Position numbers and translations under genes: made by a program
In this document: piece after piece, positions 6,507 through 8,447 of the stretch
How the letters are laid out: every line of letters starts with the position of its first letter
Position numbering within the stretch: position 1 is the stretch's first letter
Notes under the pieces: model-generated
What the model was told of the DNA's origin: nothing
Database searches by the model: none
Seen by the model: the letters and a program-made list of their open reading frames with translations, nothing else
NCBI GenBank assembly: GCA_001769005.1
Contig: MENE01000135.1
Location: forward strand, 29,827-38,273
Length of the DNA stretch: 8,447 bases
Source of the DNA: Bacteroidetes bacterium GWA2_31_9b
GTDB taxonomy: Bacteria > Bacteroidota > Bacteroidia > Bacteroidales > UBA12077
Direction: 5' to 3'

Positions 6507-8447
6507 ATGAAAAGTATCTCAAAATTAAAAATCTTTTCATTTGCAGTAATCCTGTTTATTGCAATGGGAATCAAACAATCGGTTGGTCAAGGAGTGGGTA
6601 TTAGTGAAGTTTCAATTACTCCTGAAGCAACAGCCATTTTGGAGTTACGATCGACACAACGAGGATTTATAACGCCAAGAATGTCTGAAGCAAATAGAGA
6701 TTTAATAGGTGCTGGATCTCCTGCTACAGGTCTAATAATCTACAATACAACCACAAATAAACTCAATATTTTTGATGGTACAGTTTGGAGAGTATTATTC
6801 TCTGGAGATAATGGAGTAAACAGTATAACTGGGACTGTTAATCGTATTTTTATTAGCGGAACAACAGCTGATCCAATAATAGATATTGATGCAAACTATA
6901 TTGGGCAAACATCATTAACTACAGTTGGAACTATAACGACAGGAACCTGGCAAGCAAATATTGTTGAAGTTCCATACGGTGGTACAGGTTTATCATCCAT
7001 TACTATGAACAACCTCCTTTATGGTAATGGGACAGGTGCCGTTAATTTATTAGCTACAAGTGCAACAACCGGAACAATACTTATGAATACTGCTTCGGGA
7101 GCTCCAAGTTGGTCCTTATTAAGTAATATTCCAACAACAGGTTTAGCAATTAATTCGGGAGTTTATACAAATGCAACAAGTGGTTTAACAACTACACCTC
7201 CAACTACAGGAATTCTGGGCTACTGGAATCGAACAGGAACAACCCTATCACCATCGAATGTTGGAGATAATATTACTACAACAGGAGATTTAAATGCTGA
7301 TGGAATAGTTACATTAGCAGCCAATGGTGTGTCTACTACCGTGGAAGGTACTCTTCAGGTAGATGAAGCTACTACTCTTAATGATGCATTAACTGTTACT
7401 GATGGTGCTACTCAAACAAATATCAATAACAATACTATTAACATTGGGAATGCAGCTACGGATGTAGTTGATATTACTGGTGTAACAAACATAAATGGTG
7501 GTAACCTTATCGTTGATGCTCCTCAAACTGATGTTAACTCTAATACTATAAACATCGGTAATGCAGCTACCGACGTTGTTGACATTACAGGTATTACCAA
7601 CTTAAACGGTGGTGCTGTTACTATTGCATCTGACTTAACTTTATCTGCAGGACAACCTGTCGATAATATTCGTACTGTAGTTAGAGCTACTGGACTTACT
7701 GATGACGTTTCTCTTGTTACTGAATCGGCTGTAAGATCTGCTATAAGTGGAAGTGTTACTGCAGATAATGGATTAAACGAAGACCCTGATGGAAACATCC
7801 AGTTAGGTGGTAACTTACTCGAAAATACTACAATTACAAATAATGGGTTTGATTTAGTAGTTGACGGAAATACAGGTGATGTTACTTTCGATCAGGAAGG
7901 TCTCATTACTGCAGGTAATGGTATTGATGTGACTGCTGGCAATGTAGATGTAACCGATAATGTAAATGTTACTGGTAATCTTGATGCAAACGGTATTGTT
8001 AATCTTGCCGCTGCCGGTGTGGCTACTACCGTAGAAGGTACGCTTGATGTCAATGAAGCTGCTAACTTCGATGGTAACATCGATGCTAATAATGGAATAG
8101 ATGTGACTGGGGCAGACCTTACCGTTGCTACAAATACCGACCTTAATGGTACCCTCGACGTAGCCGGTCAAACAAACTTGGCTGCTGCTGGTGTGGCTAC
8201 CAATGTTCGTGGTACTCTTGATGTAAACGAAGCTGCTAACTTCGATGGTAACATCGATGCTAACAATGGAATAGATGTAACTTCAGGTGATCTTACTGTT
8301 GCTGATAATGCTACTATTACTGGAAATACTCGCGTTGATGGAAACATCCAGTTTGATGCTGCAGGACAACCTGTCGATAATATTCGTACTGTAGTTAGAG
8401 CTACTGGACTTACTGATGATGTTTCTCTTGTTACTGAATCGGCTGTA
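6507..8447 (+). CDS. Large secreted repeat-rich surface or tail-fibre-like protein, 3'-truncated
   Basis: The frame is open from here to the last base (647 codons, no stop), so the C-terminus is missing. The start at 6507 gives a typical signal peptide, MKSISKLKIF then a hydrophobic SFAVILFIAMG core, with cleavage near residues 27/28. An in-frame ATG at 6444 adds 21 polar residues. Residues about 30-105 form the header common in Bacteroidota secreted proteins: VGIS...ITPEATAILELRSTQRGFITPRMSE, then SPATGLIIYNTTTNKLNIFDGTVW. Next come VGTITTGTWQANIVEVPYGG with TGLSS after it (GGTG motif at residues 158-161), a pattern shared with phage tail fibres, and then glycine-, asparagine-, threonine- and valine-rich beta-strand repeats (INIGNAATDVVDITG, GTLDVNEAANFDGNIDANNG, AGQPVDNIRTVVRATGL). 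There are no cysteines in the visible mature part. The repeat region uses more C-ending codons (GAC, ACC, AAC, ATC) than the AT-rich genes around it. A C-terminal sorting domain or endosialidase-type chaperone domain would be expected beyond the window (inference). The likely role is in adhesion or a surface fibre, and the partner is unknown. Confidence 0.8.
   Translation, partial: MKSISKLKIFSFAVILFIAMGIKQSVGQGVGISEVSITPEATAILELRSTQRGFITPRMSEANRDLIGAGSPATGLIIYNTTTNKLNIFDGTVWRVLFSGDNGVNSITGTVNRIFISGTTADPIIDIDANYIGQTSLTTVGTITTGTWQANIVEVPYGGTGLSSITMNNLLYGNGTGAVNLLATSATTGTILMNTASGAPSWSLLSNIPTTGLAINSGVYTNATSGLTTTPPTTGILGYWNRTGTTLSPSNVGDNITTTGDLNADGIVTLAANGVSTTVEGTLQVDEATTLNDALTVTDGATQTNINNNTINIGNAATDVVDITGVTNINGGNLIVDAPQTDVNSNTINIGNAATDVVDITGITNLNGGAVTIASDLTLSAGQPVDNIRTVVRATGLTDDVSLVTESAVRSAISGSVTADNGLNEDPDGNIQLGGNLLENTTITNNGFDLVVDGNTGDVTFDQEGLITAGNGIDVTAGNVDVTDNVNVTGNLDANGIVNLAAAGVATTVEGTLDVNEAANFDGNIDANNGIDVTGADLTVATNTDLNGTLDVAGQTNLAAAGVATNVRGTLDVNEAANFDGNIDANNGIDVTSGDLTVADNATITGNTRVDGNIQFDAAGQPVDNIRTVVRATGLTDDVSLVTESAV
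7431..7613 (+). repeat. Two copies of a 24-codon repeat, 37-codon period (7431-7502 and 7542-7613)
   Basis: Both copies encode NTINIGNAATDVVDITGxTN followed by xNGG, with 22 of 24 residues identical (V/I and I/L the only changes). By my count the DNA differs at 13 of 72 positions, ten of them silent. The protein pattern has been kept while the codons drifted, so this duplication is older than the other repeats in the gene. Confidence 0.8.
7645..8447 (+). repeat. 89-nt near-identical direct repeat (7645-7733 and 8359-8447), second copy cut by the window edge
   Basis: From CTGCAGGACAACC onward the two copies match at 88 of 89 positions (GAC versus GAT in one codon) and encode AGQPVDNIRTVVRATGLTDD then VSLVTESAV. 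The copies lie 714 nt apart, a multiple of three, and the match continues to the last base of the window, so its true length is unknown. In copy 1 the next residues are RSAISGSVTADNGLNE. Confidence 0.88.
8001..8303 (+). repeat. Two copies of a 43-codon repeat with a 174-nt period (8001-8129 and 8175-8303), plus a diverged copy from 7311
   Basis: The copies encode NLAAAGVATTVEGTLDVNEA and then ANFDGNIDANNGIDVT..DLTVA, with only a few residue differences. A 35-nt core (8055-8089 and 8229-8263) is identical at DNA level. A third, older relative starts at 7311 (TLAANGVSTTVEGTLQVDEA). The period is exactly 58 codons, so gain or loss of a unit by recombination would keep the frame. Confidence 0.82.

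Noticed and set aside
7523..8171. Three - strand frames (91, 105 and 62 codons) opposite the repeat region
   Set aside because: They mirror the repetitive coding strand, whose low-complexity GAT/ACT/GTT codons rarely create antisense stops. The + strand frame has the signal peptide, header and repeat periodicity.

Overview
The window looks like a low-GC member of the Bacteroidota, probably near the Bacteroidales/Marinilabiliales. This is inferred from AT-rich DNA, weak Shine-Dalgarno use in the housekeeping genes, a sigma-ABfr-like promoter (TTTC-N19-TAAATTTG), an S23/IVP four-helix-bundle gene in an intergenic region, and a large secreted protein that opens with the header typical of Bacteroidota surface proteins. 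No marker that would fix a genus is present.

Region 1 (3-3398, + strand) is a tight three-gene cluster. It holds the C-terminal three quarters of a periplasmic Leu/Ile/Val-type substrate-binding protein, a YfiR-like (DUF4154) exported protein, and a membrane hybrid histidine kinase (TM, CHASE8-like periplasmic domain, TM, HAMP, HisKA, HATPase, REC). Gaps are 7 nt and 2 nt. In Pseudomonas, YfiR restrains the CHASE8/GGDEF protein YfiN. Here the same kind of periplasmic partner sits beside a CHASE8-like histidine kinase instead, with a binding protein upstream, so this is a candidate three-part ligand-sensing module. It ends at a hairpin shared with the convergent frr gene.

Region 2 (3470-5359, - strand) is the pyrH-frr pair (UMP kinase, ribosome recycling factor), common neighbours in bacteria. 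They are separated here by a 615-nt spacer holding a four-helix-bundle (S23/IVP) gene that I read as a pseudogene: one nonsense codon at position 11, with the rest of the frame intact. The gene lies between imperfect inverted TGGAA-rich tracts. A promoter-like sequence overlaps the frr-proximal tract.

Region 3 (5360-6443) is about 1.1 kb of very AT-rich sequence with no convincing gene. It includes an 8-bp-stem inverted repeat at 6091-6110.

Region 4 (6444/6507 to the window end, + strand) is an open reading frame that runs off the window: a secreted, repeat-rich surface or tail-fibre-like protein. It has two possible starts, each with a strong Shine-Dalgarno, a signal peptide, a 'GGTG' fibre motif, and three families of internal repeats, the last copy of which is cut by the window edge.
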